The notes under the pieces were generated by a model, which ran no database searches, had not been told where the DNA came from, and saw only the letters and a list, made by a program, of their open reading frames with translations. A DNA stretch of 17,065 nucleotides from Brevundimonas sp. (GTDB taxonomy: Bacteria; Pseudomonadota; Alphaproteobacteria; Caulobacterales; Caulobacteraceae), in assembly GCF_003248455.1 (NCBI RefSeq), contig NZ_QFNM01000052.1:1-17065 (forward strand), in the 5' to 3' direction. Position 1 is the first letter of the stretch. Each line of letters starts with the position of its first letter. Shown piece by piece: positions 7,497 through 14,414 of the stretch. A program made the translations under genes and the position numbers.

Positions 7497-9587
7497 TCAG
7501 AAGAAAAGGGCGTCCGGCTTGCGTTCGGGGGCGGGGCGGCCTTCGGGCTGCTGGGCGGGCGGCGCCCCGAGGGGCCGGACCGGCTGCTGGGGCGTCGGCT
7601 GTCTTTGCGGGATCGGCTGAACGGCGACGCCCGGCTGCTCCACATAGGGTTCGCCCTGATCGGGATCGACCGGTTCGACCAGGGCGCCGCCCTGGTCCAG
7701 GCCGCTCATCAGGTCGCCGACCGGATCGGGCGCGACCCAGCCTTCGGGCATGGGCGGGCCGTTGGGGATGGCCGGGGCGTCCAGGCGCGGCAGGGCCGCC
7801 TCCATGAAGCCCTTCCAGATGGCGGCGGGCGACGACCCGCCGGTCACGCCGCGCATGGCGGTGTTGTCGTCCTTGCCCACCCAGACGGCGGCGACGAAGC
7901 CGCCGGTGTAGCCGACGAACCAGGCGTCCTTGTAGTCCGAGGTCGTGCCGGTCTTGCCCGCCAGATCGCGGCCCGGGATGGCCGCCGACCGGCCCGATCC
8001 GCCCGTCACCACGCCGCGCAGCATCTGGTTCATGTAATAGAGCGGCGGATTGTTGATGGCCTGGCCGCTCTGGCCGCTGTCGCGCTGATAGATGACGCGG
8101 CCCTGGGGGGTGCGGATGCGGCTTATGCCATAGGCTTCGACGCGGCGCCCGCCGTTGGCGAAGGCGTCATAGGCGGTCGCCATCTCCAGCGGCGACACCT
8201 CCACGGCGCCCAGGGCCATGGCCGGCTCCAGGCCGATGCGGCTTTCGATGCCCAGGCGTCGGGCGGCGCGGGCAACGCTGTCGCGCCCGACCTGGTCGGC
8301 GACCTGGGCCGCCACCGTATTGGTCGACTGGGCCACGGCCTGGGCGATGGTCATCGGCCCGCTGAACGTGCCGGAATAGTTCTTGGGCGACCAGGCGCCG
8401 ATGGTGATCGGCTGATCGACCACCGGGGTCTGGGGCGTATAGCCGGCCTCCATCGCCGCCAGATAGACAAAGGGCTTCCAGGCCGACCCGGCCTGACGGC
8501 GCGCATCGACCGCGCGGTTGAACTGGCTGTCGGCGTATGACGAACCGCCGATCATGGCGCGCACCCGCCCGTCGCCGTCCAGGGCGACCAGGGCCGCCTG
8601 CTGCACGCCGCGTCCGCCGTCGCGGTCCAGGATGCGGCGCACCGACCGTTCGGCCGCCGTCTGCAGCGTCAGGTCCAGGGTGGTCTCGACCACCATGTCC
8701 TCGGACGGTTCGCCGACCAGGCCGCGGATCGACTTGTCCAGCCAGTCGATGAAATACTGGGCGTGCTGCGTCGCCAGGGTGCGCGAGACGATGACCGGCT
8801 GGGTCACGGCCTGTTCGCGCTGGGCGGCGGTGATGACCCCGGCCTCCTCCATCTCGTTCAGGACGACGGTGGCGCGGGCGGCGGCGCGCTCGCTTTCGGA
8901 CACCGGCGAATAGCGCGACGGCGCCTTCAGAAGGCCCGCCAGCAGGGCGGCCTCTCCGACCGTCAGATCCTTGGCCGACTTGTCGAAATAGCGTTGCGAC
9001 GCCGCCTCGATCCCATAGGCGCCGGCGCCGAAATAGACCCGGTTCAGATACAGGGCCAGGATTTCCTTCTTGGAGAATTTCATCTCCAGCCAGACGGCCA
9101 GCATCAGCTCCTGCACCTTGCGGCGCATGTTCTGGTCGGGCGTCAGGAACAGGTTCTTGGCCAGCTGCTGCGTCAGGGTCGATCCGCCCTGCACCACCCG
9201 ACCGGCGCGGACATTGGTGGCCATGGCCCGCATCATGCCGATGGGGTCGAAGCCGGGGTGGTGATAGAAGCGCCGGTCCTCGATGGCGATGAAGGCGGCC
9301 GGCACATAGTCTGGCAGGGCGTCCAGATCGGCGGGCGGCGCCATCTGCGTGCCCCGCGTCGCGATCAGGGCGCCGTTGCGATCCAGATAGGTGATCGAGG
9401 GCTGGCGATCGGCCTGATACAGGCTGGAGGTGTCGGGCAGGCCGCGCGCGAAGACGGCGAAGAAGACCACCAGGAAGATCAGCCCCCACACCGCCAGGAC
9501 CGCGCTCCAGTAGAACAACCGTCCCAGGGCCGACCGGCGGGGCTTGCCCTGCGCCTGTGGTCCGCCCGCATTCACCGGTCCCGCCAT
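7497..9587 (-). CDS. Class A penicillin-binding protein (PBP1A-like), bifunctional
   Basis: This 696-residue inner-membrane enzyme polymerises glycan strands and cross-links peptides of peptidoglycan in the periplasm. A short basic cytoplasmic tail precedes one membrane helix (about 27-47). The glycosyltransferase domain has catalytic E103 in AIEDRRFYHHPG and the GGSTLTQQLAKN motif. The transpeptidase domain has S368-A-W-K371 (SxxK), S421-T-N423 (SxN) and K545-T-G (KTGTT). The last ~55 residues are a Pro/Gln-rich low-complexity tail, probably disordered. The ATG at 9587 follows a GAAGGAC ribosome binding site. It lies 106 bp downstream of the methyltransferase gene, so it may have its own promoter. 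Which paralogue it is (several exist in Caulobacterales) cannot be decided from sequence alone. Confidence 0.94.
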   Translation of the reverse strand: MAGPVNAGGPQAQGKPRRSALGRLFYWSAVLAVWGLIFLVVFFAVFARGLPDTSSLYQADRQPSITYLDRNGALIATRGTQMAPPADLDALPDYVPAAFIAIEDRRFYHHPGFDPIGMMRAMATNVRAGRVVQGGSTLTQQLAKNLFLTPDQNMRRKVQELMLAVWLEMKFSKKEILALYLNRVYFGAGAYGIEAASQRYFDKSAKDLTVGEAALLAGLLKAPSRYSPVSESERAAARATVVLNEMEEAGVITAAQREQAVTQPVIVSRTLATQHAQYFIDWLDKSIRGLVGEPSEDMVVETTLDLTLQTAAERSVRRILDRDGGRGVQQAALVALDGDGRVRAMIGGSSYADSQFNRAVDARRQAGSAWKPFVYLAAMEAGYTPQTPVVDQPITIGAWSPKNYSGTFSGPMTIAQAVAQSTNTVAAQVADQVGRDSVARAARRLGIESRIGLEPAMALGAVEVSPLEMATAYDAFANGGRRVEAYGISRIRTPQGRVIYQRDSGQSGQAINNPPLYYMNQMLRGVVTGGSGRSAAIPGRDLAGKTGTTSDYKDAWFVGYTGGFVAAVWVGKDDNTAMRGVTGGSSPAAIWKGFMEAALPRLDAPAIPNGPPMPEGWVAPDPVGDLMSGLDQGGALVEPVDPDQGEPYVEQPGVAVQPIPQRQPTPQQPVRPLGAPPAQQPEGRPAPERKPDALFF

Positions 9588-9621
9588 GTCCGTCCTTCAG
9601 ATGCCGCGCTGGGCGAGTTCT

Positions 9622-9651
9622 CGTTCATCGGCTGTGTATCGCGTATGAACG
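9622..9651. promoter_or_regulatory. Inverted repeat upstream of the penicillin-binding protein gene
   Basis: A perfect 7-bp inverted repeat, CGTTCAT at 9622-9628 and ATGAACG at 9645-9651 with a 16-bp spacer, lies 34-64 bp before the PBP start codon, where an operator would be expected. A second small symmetric element, TCACG at 9676-9680 with CGTGA at 9685-9689, follows the methyltransferase stop. No T-run accompanies it, so it is a poor terminator. The binding factor is unknown. Confidence 0.3.
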
Positions 9652-9693
9652 CCCGCCGAAATGGTCCCGCCGACTTCACGGGATCGTGAGCGG

Positions 9694-10317
9694 CTATTTC
9701 GCCGAAAGAAAGGCGCGCTCGGCCAGCCAGACGCCGGTTTCCGCTCCGTCGTATTCCACGCGCAAGCGGGCGTCGATCAGCAGGGCGCGATAGGCCTCTG
9801 GCCCCAGACTGGCGTGATAGAGCGGCTCGCCCCGCCAGTCGCCGATGGTCTCACCGTGGGCCTGGCCGGAGGTGAACATCAGCCGCCCGCCTTCTTCGAC
9901 GCACGCCGCCAGTTTCGGCAGCACCTTCCTCTGATCGTCGGGGCTGAGATGAAACAGGCTGTGCCAAGCCAGAACGCCGTCGAACGGACCTGGAGGCAGG
10001 GACTCCCGCATATCTCCAACCGACCACACACCCATCGGCACAGTCGCCTGAGCATGGGCGATCAGGCCCGGCGACGCATCCACCCCCGTCACCTGAAGCC
10101 CCCGCTCCAGCAGAGCGGCCCCAATAGGCCAGCCCGAACCGCAGCCGGCGTCCAGAATCGTCGCCCCTGCGGACAGGTCGGCGGCGAAGCGATCCAGCCA
10201 GATCGCTTCGTCCACCCCGCCCTCGCCGCAATACAGGGTCGCGCCTCGATCCCGGACCCAGTCGTCGGCCTTGTCCCGATAAAGGTCGACGATCCGTTCC
10301 GCAGACGGATGGGTCAC
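9694..10317 (-). CDS. Class I SAM-dependent methyltransferase, substrate unknown
   Basis: This 207-residue soluble protein has the Rossmann-like SAM-binding fold. Motif I is ILDAGCGSG at 54-62, motif II ends in the acidic D80 of VTGVDAS, and an ADMR-like motif III (GDMRES) is followed by the motif IV region (FDGVLAWHSLFHL). The substrate (small molecule, RNA or protein) cannot be inferred. The start follows the upstream hydrolase stop by only 5 bp, so both are almost certainly on one transcript. By eye, codon use here is less G/C-extreme than in the flanking genes (several A-rich and CAC/ACA stretches between about 9960 and 10130), which may indicate recent acquisition or weaker selection; I have not computed this. 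Confidence 0.85.
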   Translation of the reverse strand: MTHPSAERIVDLYRDKADDWVRDRGATLYCGEGGVDEAIWLDRFAADLSAGATILDAGCGSGWPIGAALLERGLQVTGVDASPGLIAHAQATVPMGVWSVGDMRESLPPGPFDGVLAWHSLFHLSPDDQRKVLPKLAACVEEGGRLMFTSGQAHGETIGDWRGEPLYHASLGPEAYRALLIDARLRVEYDGAETGVWLAERAFLSAK

Positions 10318-10322
10318 GGCGT

Positions 10323-11270
10323 CTATTTCGCCAGGAAGGCGTCCAGCGCGCCGTAGAAGGCCTGGGGCTGGTCGAACATGACGAAATGGGCGCTGTCGTC
10401 GATCCGCTTCAGGGCCGCGCCCGGTAGGCCGGCGTAGGACGCCTGATAGACGGCGTCGGTGATCTCGGGCGTCATGCGGGCGTCGTTGAACTTGACGTAC
10501 AGCACCTCGGTCGGGGCGGTGATCCGCGGCAGTTCGGAGCGCAGGTCGGTGGCGACCAGTTCGCGGAAGGCGGCGGCCGAGACCTTCTGGTCGCTTCGCC
10601 TCATGTCTTCAAGCGCCTCTTCGCGGCGGCTTTCGGTGTTGATCATGCCGGTGATGGAGGCCGTGGCCTGGGCCACATAGGCTTCGCGCGGACTGTTCGA
10701 CTGGGCGGCCCAGATCTGGTCCGCGACCGGGGCTACGGTCTCGGCGGTCGCGCCGGGGCCCGAGAACATCGCCCCCATGAAGGGGATCATGTCCACCACC
10801 ATCAGACGCCCGACCTGATCGGGATGGCGCGCCGCCAGCATCAGGCCGATGGTCCCGCCCATCGAATGGCCGACGACGGCGGGGCGGGACAGGCCCTGTT
10901 CGCGGATGTAGCGGGCGATCTCCTCGGCTGCGGGAGCCGCGACGGGCGTCGGGGCCGGTCCCGTCTGGGCGTTCGCGCCGGCCGGAGCCCCGGCGAACCC
11001 GTTGACCTGGATGCGGTGCACGCGCCAGCCCGCGCCGTCCTGCGCCGTCAGATGGTCGACCGTCCCCTGCCAGATTTCGGGCGAGGAACTGAGGCCGGGG
11101 ATCAGGATGATGTCGCGCCCGTCCATATCTCCATCGACCCGGACCTGGATGCGGTCGGATTCAAAGATCGCTTGGGGGTGGGCCCGGTCTTGGGCCTGGG
11201 CCTGGGCCATGGCGGGGGCGGCCAGGACGGCGACGGCGACGGCGGCGGCGGCGGCGAGCATTCTGAACAT
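10323..11270 (-). CDS. Secreted alpha/beta hydrolase
   Basis: This 315-residue alpha/beta-hydrolase has an N-terminal signal peptide: a hydrophobic Ala/Val run at 5-18 and a likely cleavage site after AMA at 22. It is therefore expected in the periplasm or outside the cell. The nucleophile elbow GHSMGG has S136. The rest of the triad is probably D263 (FNDARM) and H295 (DSAHFVMF). The early ILIPGLSSSPEIW segment supplies the oxyanion hole region. A lid region around residues 155-230 is rich in Ala/Met. The substrate (ester, lactone or other) is unknown. It heads a two-gene unit with the methyltransferase and is divergent from the Rieske oxygenase across 154 bp. An AAGGG about 11 nt before the ATG supports the start. 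Confidence 0.88.
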   Translation of the reverse strand: MFRMLAAAAAVAVAVLAAPAMAQAQAQDRAHPQAIFESDRIQVRVDGDMDGRDIILIPGLSSSPEIWQGTVDHLTAQDGAGWRVHRIQVNGFAGAPAGANAQTGPAPTPVAAPAAEEIARYIREQGLSRPAVVGHSMGGTIGLMLAARHPDQVGRLMVVDMIPFMGAMFSGPGATAETVAPVADQIWAAQSNSPREAYVAQATASITGMINTESRREEALEDMRRSDQKVSAAAFRELVATDLRSELPRITAPTEVLYVKFNDARMTPEITDAVYQASYAGLPGAALKRIDDSAHFVMFDQPQAFYGALDAFLAK

Positions 11271-11424
11271 GGCGAAACATCCCTTCGACGCCGTGTGCGG
11301 CGCTCTTCGATCCGATTTAACCGCGTCCGGCCGGTCGGGGAAAGGCGCCGCTTGGACAAACCGTCCGAGCCTTGCCCCGGCAGGGGTCTATGGCTCGGCC
11401 CGCAGCGCTGGTAAACAGCCGGTC

Positions 11425-12537
11425 ATGACCGCCGAACCTGTCCAGCCTTCCGCCCGCGCCGCCAAGGCCCCGCCGACCGCCTTCGGCAAGGGATTCGTCG
11501 CCGACGCCTGGTATTTCGTCGCCCTGGGCCGGGACGTCGCGCCCGCCAGCTTGAAACGCTACGAGATCATGGGCGAGCCGGTGCTGGTCGGGCGCACCCG
11601 CGCGGGCCAGGTCTATGCGATGCGCGACATCTGTCCGCACCGCGCCGCGCCCCTGTCGGCCGGTCGGCTGGTCGAAAAGCCCGGCGAGGGCGAGACCATC
11701 GAATGCCCCTATCACGGCTGGCGCTTTCGGCCCGACGGCGTCTGCGCCAGGATTCCCTCCCTGGTCGAGGATCAGGCCTTCGAGGCGGACCGCATCCGCG
11801 TCCGGTCCTATCCGGTGCGCGAGAGCCAGGGGATCGTCTTCGTCTGGATGGCGTCGGACGCCCGCGATCCGATGGCGCCGGATCACGAACCGCCGGTCTT
11901 CCCAGGCGTCGTGGGCGGCCAGCCGAAACTGGTCGAGGCGATGGATTTCGACAGCCATATCGACCACGCCGTCGTCGGCCTGATGGACCCCGCCCACGGC
12001 CCCTATGTCCATCAGCAATGGTGGTGGCGATCCGAACACTCGATGCACGAAAAGGCCAAGGCCTTCGCGCCGGTCGAGTTCGGCTGGGCCATGGTGCGCC
12101 ACGCCCCGTCGTCGAACAGCCGCCTCTACAAGATTCTGGGCGGCGCCCCGGCGACCGAGATCACCTTCCGCCTGCCCGGCTTTCGCTGGGAGCATATCCA
12201 GGTCGGCCAGAAACAGGTGCTGGCCCTGACCTGCCTGACCCCGATCACCGAAACCAGGACCCGCATCACCCAGATGTTCTGGTCCGACCACTGGGTGTTC
12301 GACATCGCCAAACCCTTCCTGCGGATGGGGGTGGTCGCCTTCCTGAAACAGGACGGCGGCATGGTGAACCTGCAGAACGAGGGGCTGCGCTATGACCCCG
12401 CCCTGATCTGGATCGACGACGCCGACAAACAGGCCAAATGGTATCAGCAGCTGAAGCGCGAATGGACCAGAAGCCGCGCCGAGGACCGGCCCTTCGTCAA
12501 CCCCATCCAGCCCACGACGCTGCGGTGGAAAAGCTGA
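11425..12537 (+). CDS. Rieske [2Fe-2S] non-heme iron oxygenase, alpha-subunit type
   Basis: This 370-residue oxygenase component hydroxylates or O-/N-demethylates an unidentified substrate using electrons from a separate reductase. The N-terminal Rieske domain has C70-P-H72 (CPHRAAPLS) and C94-P-Y-H97 (CPYHGW) as the four cluster ligands. The C-terminal domain has the mononuclear iron motif D188-PA-H191-GPYV-H196, with D310 (KQDGGMV) as the likely third ligand. The architecture resembles the vanillate demethylase/pheophorbide oxygenase branch. No reductase or ferredoxin gene is adjacent, so it must use a partner encoded elsewhere. The ATG at 11425 is chosen because the conserved domain begins about 20 codons later; the open frame further upstream overlaps the divergent hydrolase gene. 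No clear ribosome binding site precedes it. Confidence 0.9.
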   Translation: MTAEPVQPSARAAKAPPTAFGKGFVADAWYFVALGRDVAPASLKRYEIMGEPVLVGRTRAGQVYAMRDICPHRAAPLSAGRLVEKPGEGETIECPYHGWRFRPDGVCARIPSLVEDQAFEADRIRVRSYPVRESQGIVFVWMASDARDPMAPDHEPPVFPGVVGGQPKLVEAMDFDSHIDHAVVGLMDPAHGPYVHQQWWWRSEHSMHEKAKAFAPVEFGWAMVRHAPSSNSRLYKILGGAPATEITFRLPGFRWEHIQVGQKQVLALTCLTPITETRTRITQMFWSDHWVFDIAKPFLRMGVVAFLKQDGGMVNLQNEGLRYDPALIWIDDADKQAKWYQQLKREWTRSRAEDRPFVNPIQPTTLRWKS

Positions 12538-12590
12538 TTGGCGCCCCCACGGCCGGGTTCGACATCCAGCTTTCGTAGCGCCCAAGACCC

Positions 12591-12696
12591 CGCTCAAGCG
12601 GCAAGCGCCGCGTCGTGTCGTGTCGTGTCGTGTCGCGAGCGTTAGCGCAAAAAACGCGCTCAAGCAGCGAGCCGCCGCGCGGCGAGCGTTAGCGCA
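12591..12696. repeat. Two-copy repeat with an internal 5-bp tandem array
   Basis: Two related units lie in the gap after the oxygenase gene. Unit A (12591-12649) and unit B (12657-12696) both begin CGCTCAAGC, share a GCCGCG core, and end with the identical 15-mer GCGAGCGTTAGCGCA (12635-12649 and 12682-12696). Unit A is about 20 bp longer because it carries four copies of GTCGT, plus a partial fifth, at 12612-12635; this array is absent from unit B. The pattern suggests local duplication followed by slippage expansion. It is noncoding and lies downstream of ffs on the minus strand. Confidence 0.8.
12649..12688 (-). terminator. Candidate intrinsic terminator downstream of ffs
   Basis: Read on the minus strand, a GC-rich foldable segment (outer stem CGCTC/GAGCG between 12688-12684 and 12661-12657, with internal GCCGCGCGGC symmetry) is followed, after two further bases, by six T residues (complement of 12649-12654). 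It lies about 30-60 nt beyond the SRP RNA 3' helix, so a trimmed precursor would be needed. The stem is short and several alternative folds exist. Confidence 0.4.
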
Positions 12697-12710
12697 CTAA
12701 ATATGATGAA

Positions 12711-12800
12711 GGGTGGAGACCGCGACCCGAAGGGGAATTCGTTGTGGCTGCTGCCTTCCGGCCCTGACCAGATTGGCGAAGCCTTCGCCCGCGATCTCCG
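12711..12800 (-). ncRNA. ffs: Bacterial small signal recognition particle RNA (4.5S type)
   Basis: This is the RNA of the signal recognition particle, which binds Ffh and targets nascent membrane proteins to FtsY. On the minus strand, the complement of 12746-12769 holds the conserved domain IV block: GGTCAGG, then CCGGAAGG, then CAGCAGCC. This is the Ffh-binding internal loop and GGAA tetraloop signature. The ends close the molecule: GGAGATCGCG (12799-12790) pairs with CGCGGTCTCC (12724-12715) over ten positions with one U-G pair, and an inner CGAAGG/CCUUCG pairing extends the rod. The length of about 90 nt fits the alphaproteobacterial small SRP RNA. Exact ends are uncertain by a few bases; the 5' end is placed using the promoter at 12807-12835. 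The gene is divergent from nudC. Confidence 0.92.
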
Positions 12801-12806
12801 TTGGGG

Positions 12807-12835
12807 GATATGACGGGTGCAGGCGGCGGAATCAA
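12807..12835 (-). promoter_or_regulatory. Candidate sigma-70-type promoter of ffs
   Basis: On the minus strand, TTGATT (complement of 12830-12835) and CATATC (complement of 12807-12812) are separated by exactly 17 bp. This predicts transcription starting near 12800, which coincides with the first base of the closing SRP RNA helix. The -35 has the core TTGA and the -10 is weak. The agreement of the predicted start with the RNA end is the main support. The promoter lies in the nudC leader. Confidence 0.5.
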
Positions 12836-12850
12836 GAGCTACAAGGCCGC

Positions 12851-13771
12851 ATGGCTCATCAGAACATCTTCGCCGGCAATCCGCTGGACCGGGCCGGCGA
12901 TCTCAGGAACGACCCGGACTGGCTGGCCGAACAGGCGGACAAGCCCTACGCCCAGGCCCTGGCGCTGTGGGAGGGGCGTCCGCTGATCGAGGAGACCGAT
13001 CAGGGACCGCGCCTGGTCTGGCTGTCCATGACCCACGCGCGAAATCTGGTGCGCGACCGCGAGGCCTTTCTGGGTCTGTGGAAGGAAGAGCCGGTCTTCG
13101 CCATAGAGTTCGAAGGCTCCATCGACCCGACCGAGGGGCCGGTGCGGGGCCTGGGCGTCTTTCACGACATGCGCGGCGCGGCGGCCATCCTGCCGGCGGC
13201 GGATGCGGCCATGGCGGGCGGGGCCAAGAGCCTGTTCGACTGGCGGCGCCGACACGGATTCTGCGCCAACTGCGGCGCCCTGTGCGAAACGGCCTCTGGT
13301 GGTTGGAAACGGCGTTGCCTGGCCTGCGGGACGGAACATTTCCCGCGCGTCGATCCCGTCACCATCATGCTGCCGATCTACAAGGGCGGGGCCGAACCGC
13401 TCTGCCTGCTGGGCCGTCAGGCGGCCTGGGCGCCGGGTCGGATGTCGGCCCTGGCCGGCTTCCTGGAGCCGGGCGAATCCATCGAGGAGGCCTGCGCCCG
13501 CGAGGTCAAGGAGGAAGCGGGACTGACGGTCGTCGACACGACCTATCACTCCAGCCAGCCGTGGCCCTTCCCGTCGCAGCTGATGATCGGCCTGTTGGCC
13601 GAGGTGTCCGACGATCAAGCCCGACCGGACCAGACCGAACTGGAAAGCGTCGCCTGGCTGACGCGGGATCAGGCGCGCGCCGTCCTGGCGGGCGAACACC
13701 CGACCATCACCGCCCCGCCCCCCTTCGCCATCGCCCACAGCCTGATCCAGGCCTGGGTCGAACAGGGCTAG
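12851..13771 (+). CDS. nudC: NAD(H) pyrophosphatase / NAD-cap decapping Nudix hydrolase
   Basis: This 306-residue Nudix enzyme cleaves NADH to NMNH and AMP; in Escherichia coli it also removes NAD caps from RNA. A divergent N-terminal domain is followed by a four-cysteine zinc ribbon (C138-AN-C141 and C156-LA-C159). The Nudix box follows at 203-225 (GFLEPGESIEE then REVKEEAGL). The diagnostic NADH-pyrophosphatase motif SQPWPFP is at 235-241. The ATG at 12851 is taken as the start. The frame is open back to 12713, but that region is the ffs gene and its promoter, so the longer version is rejected. The ribosome binding site is weak (AAGG at 12843-12846). It is transcribed away from ffs and towards the stress-protein gene 87 bp downstream. 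Confidence 0.93.
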   Translation: MAHQNIFAGNPLDRAGDLRNDPDWLAEQADKPYAQALALWEGRPLIEETDQGPRLVWLSMTHARNLVRDREAFLGLWKEEPVFAIEFEGSIDPTEGPVRGLGVFHDMRGAAAILPAADAAMAGGAKSLFDWRRRHGFCANCGALCETASGGWKRRCLACGTEHFPRVDPVTIMLPIYKGGAEPLCLLGRQAAWAPGRMSALAGFLEPGESIEEACAREVKEEAGLTVVDTTYHSSQPWPFPSQLMIGLLAEVSDDQARPDQTELESVAWLTRDQARAVLAGEHPTITAPPPFAIAHSLIQAWVEQG

Positions 13772-13802
13772 GGCGCTTTCCGCTTGTCTGAGCTTGGCCT
13801 TG

Positions 13803-13828
13803 GGAACCCGACCAATGAGCGGGCGGTT
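13803..13828 (+). promoter_or_regulatory. Candidate EcfG (general stress sigma factor) promoter
   Basis: GGAAC at 13803-13807 is followed, after 17 bp, by GGTT at 13825-13828. This is close to the alphaproteobacterial EcfG/SigT pattern GGAAC-N16/17-CGTT, with one mismatch in the -10. A start near 13836 would give a leader of about 23 nt containing the GGAG ribosome binding site. The downstream gene belongs to a family annotated as general stress proteins, which fits. Evidence is sequence pattern only. Confidence 0.45.
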
Positions 13829-13858
13829 GATGCTGCGACCCACCAACGGAGACGCCGC

Positions 13859-14356
13859 ATGAGCGACCAACTGACCCCGGCCGAGGCCGAGAAGGAATTC
13901 TGGAAGAGCCTGAAGGAGTCCAACACGGGCATGCTGGGCGTCGACCGTCCCGGCTATCACCACCAGCCGATGACCGGCTTCGGCGAGGACGAGACCGGGA
14001 CCATCTGGTTCTTCACCCGCGACGACACCGATTTCGCGCGCGACGTCGCCTCTGGCGGCCAGAAGGGCATGTTCTGCTACCAGGCCAAGGACCAGAAGGT
14101 TCAGGCCTGCATCCACGGCGGCCTGACCATCGACCAGGACCGCAGCCGGATCGACAAATACTGGAATCCCGTCGTCGCCGCCTGGTACCCGGAGGGCAAG
14201 GACGACCCCCATCTGACGATGATCCGCTTCGACGCCGAAGACGGCCGCGTGTGGGTGTCCGACAAGGGCGCCCTGGGCTTCGGCTACGAAGTCCTGAAGG
14301 CCAATCTGACCAAGACCATGCCCGACGCCGGCGGCGTGTCGGATGTGAAGCTCTAG
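13859..14356 (+). CDS. Pyridoxamine 5'-phosphate oxidase-like general stress protein
   Basis: This 165-residue protein has the split-barrel flavin-binding fold of the general stress protein 26 (COG3871) group. An N-terminal helix (TPAEAEKEFWKSLKES) is followed by the beta-barrel start (GMLGV... HHQPMTGF). Then come GTIWFFTRDDTDFARD, typical of this group, and the FCYQAKDQK / IHGGLTID strands. Family members bind FMN, F420 or heme; the ligand and reaction here are not determinable. It lacks the full pyridoxamine oxidase signature, so a role in B6 synthesis is unlikely. The ATG at 13859 follows GGAG at about 13849-13852; the open frame extends to 13784, but that would cross the putative promoter. 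It is convergent with argF and ends before a strong hairpin. Confidence 0.85.
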   Translation: MSDQLTPAEAEKEFWKSLKESNTGMLGVDRPGYHHQPMTGFGEDETGTIWFFTRDDTDFARDVASGGQKGMFCYQAKDQKVQACIHGGLTIDQDRSRIDKYWNPVVAAWYPEGKDDPHLTMIRFDAEDGRVWVSDKGALGFGYEVLKANLTKTMPDAGGVSDVKL

Positions 14357-14379
14357 GCCCGACTCGACATCATGGTTCG

Positions 14380-14407
14380 AAAGGCGAGCGCCGTCGCGCT
14401 CGCCTTT
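14380..14407. terminator. Bidirectional hairpin terminator between convergent genes
   Basis: A perfect 11-bp stem, AAAGGCGAGCG at 14380-14390 with CGCTCGCCTTT at 14397-14407, surrounds a six-base loop. Its A and T ends give a short T-run on either strand. It sits 23 bp after the stress-protein stop and 7 bp after the argF stop, so it can serve both convergent transcripts. Confidence 0.8.
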
Positions 14408-14414
14408 CTGCGTC

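Noticed and set aside
7374..8540. Plus-strand open frame of 388 codons
   Set aside because: It is antisense to the penicillin-binding protein and crosses the repeat element; no domain is recognisable.
12612..12635. CRISPR-like repeat array
   Set aside because: The units are 5 bp and perfectly tandem without spacers; it is a microsatellite.
11317..12663. Long minus-strand open frame of 448 codons
   Set aside because: It is antisense to the Rieske oxygenase, whose cluster and iron ligands are intact.
12713..12850. Longer N-terminus for nudC starting at 12713
   Set aside because: This interval is the SRP RNA gene and its promoter on the other strand; the NudC family begins near 12851.
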